Assembly (NCBI GenBank): GCA_012295275.1
Contig: CM022672.1
Coordinates: 16,090,625-16,154,624 of the forward strand
Reading direction: 5' to 3'
DNA from: Chrysomallon squamiferum
Lineage: Eukaryota > Mollusca > Gastropoda > Neomphalida > Peltospiridae
DNA: 64,000 nucleotides
The notes beneath the pieces were generated by a model. The model was not told the origin of the DNA and did no database searches. It saw only the letters and a list, made by a program, of their open reading frames with translations. The position numbers and the translations under genes are program-made. Below are positions 62,149-64,000 of this stretch, piece by piece (within the stretch, counting starts at the first letter, position 1; each line of letters opens with the position of its first letter).

Positions 62149-62748
62149 TGTTATTTTTATTTTTATAAAGTTAGAGAAAAACATGTTAGCAAACCAATCA
62201 TTTGTATTTATTTTATTTTATTTTATTTTGTTTTATAATTAAGTGAAAACAAACAAAAATTAATCTAATTCCCCTCAAAAAAATAAACATCCCAAAACAG
62301 AAAAAATTAAATAAAATTATAATCTTTATCTTTTTTCTTCTTTTTTTCCTACTTTTCAATTTATTTATTTATTTTTTTAATTCAGTTTTAATTTTTTAAT
62401 TTTCCTTTTCTTTTTTTTATTTTTTTTTTTTTTTTTTTTTATTTTCCCCAGGCAATAATAATAATACTGATATTAGATTTGGTTCACATTTCACAAATAA
62501 AATTAAATATATATATTTTTTTAAATGTTTTTGCAGGGATCAATGCTTATTCTGTTACATGTATTAAATAAAGATCGGTTTTACACTCGTAATGGATTGG
62601 CTACAATGAGTCATACAATAACAACACGGGACTTCTGAAAACACAGGGCTAGAGAAAAGTGTTGTATTTCATTCTCAGAATTACATTACTACCGAATCAC
62701 AGGAAAAATATATTGATTCTTAATGTGACTTTAACACCAACTAGTATG
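61698..62748. other. AT-rich stretch with TG array
   Basis: TG/TA-rich tract at 62091-62146. The part at 62160-62460 is dominated by T- and A-runs. No gene. Confidence 0.55.
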
Positions 62749-63140
62749 AAAGTGAAACTAATTCATATATTGGCTGTAAAATATAGAACTAATTTACACA
62801 CAGAGATTTAATTCATTTAAGAAAAGAAAAAAAAATCTTCAAAAGAAAAGTTAAATTAATTCATACACTGGATTAGAATAATAATTATAATTTACACATT
62901 GCATTATTTCATTTAGAAAATAATAAAAATAATAGTCAAGCCAATTCAAAGGAAAAGGGTAAACCATTACATACCTTAACTGTAGATCATAAAATAAATT
63001 TACACACTGAACTTTATTATTTAAAAAAAATAATAAAAAAATAGTCAAGCCAATTCAAAAGAAAAGTTAAATTAATTCATACATTGGCTACAAATTATAA
63101 AAGTAATTTACACACTGCATTATTTAATAGAAAAGTTAAA
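62749..63140 (+). repeat. Tandem repeat, about 108-bp unit, four units
   Basis: Units begin near 62749, 62841, 62948 and 63057. They share AAAGAAAAGTTAAA, AATTCATACATTGGCT, TAATTTACACACTGCATTAT and AATAGTCAAGCCAATTC blocks. The two complete inner units differ by about a fifth of their positions by eye. Confidence 0.85.
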
Positions 63141-63399
63141 CAGATTGACAACAGTAGTAATTTACAGAAATTTACTAATTCATCTGTAATGTTTGTAACT
63201 TGGGAAATATTCCACTGGATATTCAGTAAAGCATTTAATGTTGCTACAGTCTTTTCTGTGTTAAAAGTGTTTATCTCTCTGTTAAACATGTCTTAAAAGG
63301 CTGTCTGCATAATCCATAAAATTATTTATTTTATAATAACCAACACAGACAGAAATAAATAAATAATAAATAAATAAATTCATGTTTTATGTATGTGTG
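63141..63399. other. Short AT-rich stretch
   Basis: Open frames on both strands of about 65-70 codons, unsupported. Confidence 0.4.
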
Positions 63400-63430
<31 letters not shown>

Positions 63431-63645
63431 ATATGTAAAATAATAAAAATAAAAATAAAATAAATAAATAAACCACAGATAAGAACACCTGCATCAAAAC
63501 TGAATATTTACTGTACAAAGTGTTAATTGACAAAAATGTGACAAACAATAAATCACAGTCAAAGTGAATTTGGAATAATACCAAATATTTACATTGTAAA
63601 CACTGATGGATTTTAAAGGTGGATGGATGAAAGGATGTATGGATG

Positions 63646-63688
<43 letters not shown>

Positions 63689-63741
63689 ATGAGTGTATTT
63701 GTGTGTGTATTTATATTCATATTTGTAATACGTGCATATAA

Positions 63742-63775
<34 letters not shown>
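63400..63775. repeat. Cluster of TA and TG microsatellites
   Basis: (TA)n at 63400-63420, GGAT repeats near 63620-63645, (TG)19 at 63649-63686 and (TA)16 at 63743-63774. Confidence 0.95.
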
Positions 63776-63778
<3 letters not shown>

Positions 63779-64000
63779 TATATTACTTATGGGATGTATA
63801 ATACAAACACACATACACAGACAAACCATGCTTTTCAACCAAAGAAAGGTTAAACGATTGGACTGTTGTGTACTAAAACTAAACTAGATAATCCATTTAC
63901 TGTGAATCACTTCTTTACTTACTCTGTATGTCTGCACTACAGTTTCATGCCAGATAGGAAGAAGAAAAAAAAAATCAAGCTTATCAGATTGAGCACTTAA
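63776..64000. other. Window end, AT-rich
   Basis: Nothing identified. Confidence 0.4.

Overview
This is a eukaryotic, almost certainly animal, non-coding window. It is AT-rich (roughly 30 % GC by eye, not computed) and crowded with (CA)n/(TG)n, (TA)n, (CT)n, (AAT)n and poly-A/poly-T tracts. I found no convincing protein-coding gene on either strand. Every open frame above about 100 codons is low-complexity, lies in a tandem repeat, or crosses one, and none shows a recognisable domain. There is no rRNA gene, no intact tRNA gene, no CRISPR array, and no reverse transcriptase or transposase reading frame. The best description is a large intron or intergenic region. Genome style (very high microsatellite density, many decayed minisatellites, traces of tRNA-derived SINEs) suggests an invertebrate with a large genome. 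A mollusc such as a cephalopod is my first guess, at low confidence. CpG is strikingly rare, which implies a history of dense cytosine methylation and does not settle the taxon.

Layout. 0-15 kb: AT-rich sequence with decayed tandem arrays (1.06, 3.65, 5.64, 12.8 kb), a CA/TG inverted pair (2.65 kb), a candidate regulatory patch with a perfect nuclear-receptor DR1 element (5.1 kb), a long CT tract (7.7 kb) and a G-quadruplex-type run (14.16 kb). 15-20 kb: two CA arrays, a phase-locked 19-bp minisatellite (15.93-16.35 kb) and a 22-bp minisatellite with 85-bp higher-order structure (19.67-20.15 kb). 20-27 kb: two inverted copies of one dispersed element (20.16-20.41 and 26.79-27.06 kb) sharing a 176-bp core without a mismatch. 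27-38 kb: 35-, 34-, 30-, 65- and 26-bp tandem arrays, tRNA-like SINE relics at 33.2 kb, and motif clusters at 30.95 and 31.63 kb. 38-50 kb: a 185-bp AAT tract, several arrays with 60-160-bp units, and a second DR1 element joined to a GATA site at 43.8 kb. 50-64 kb: a duplicated G-run, a tRNA-derived SINE head with A and B boxes on the minus strand (52.0 kb), and further decayed arrays at 53.5, 57.4 and 62.7 kb.

The main theme is that much of the seemingly unique sequence is fossil tandem duplication, with units of 12 to about 230 bp at many stages of decay. The features most worth following up are the dispersed element with its invariant core and the 19-bp array that keeps its phase despite heavy divergence.
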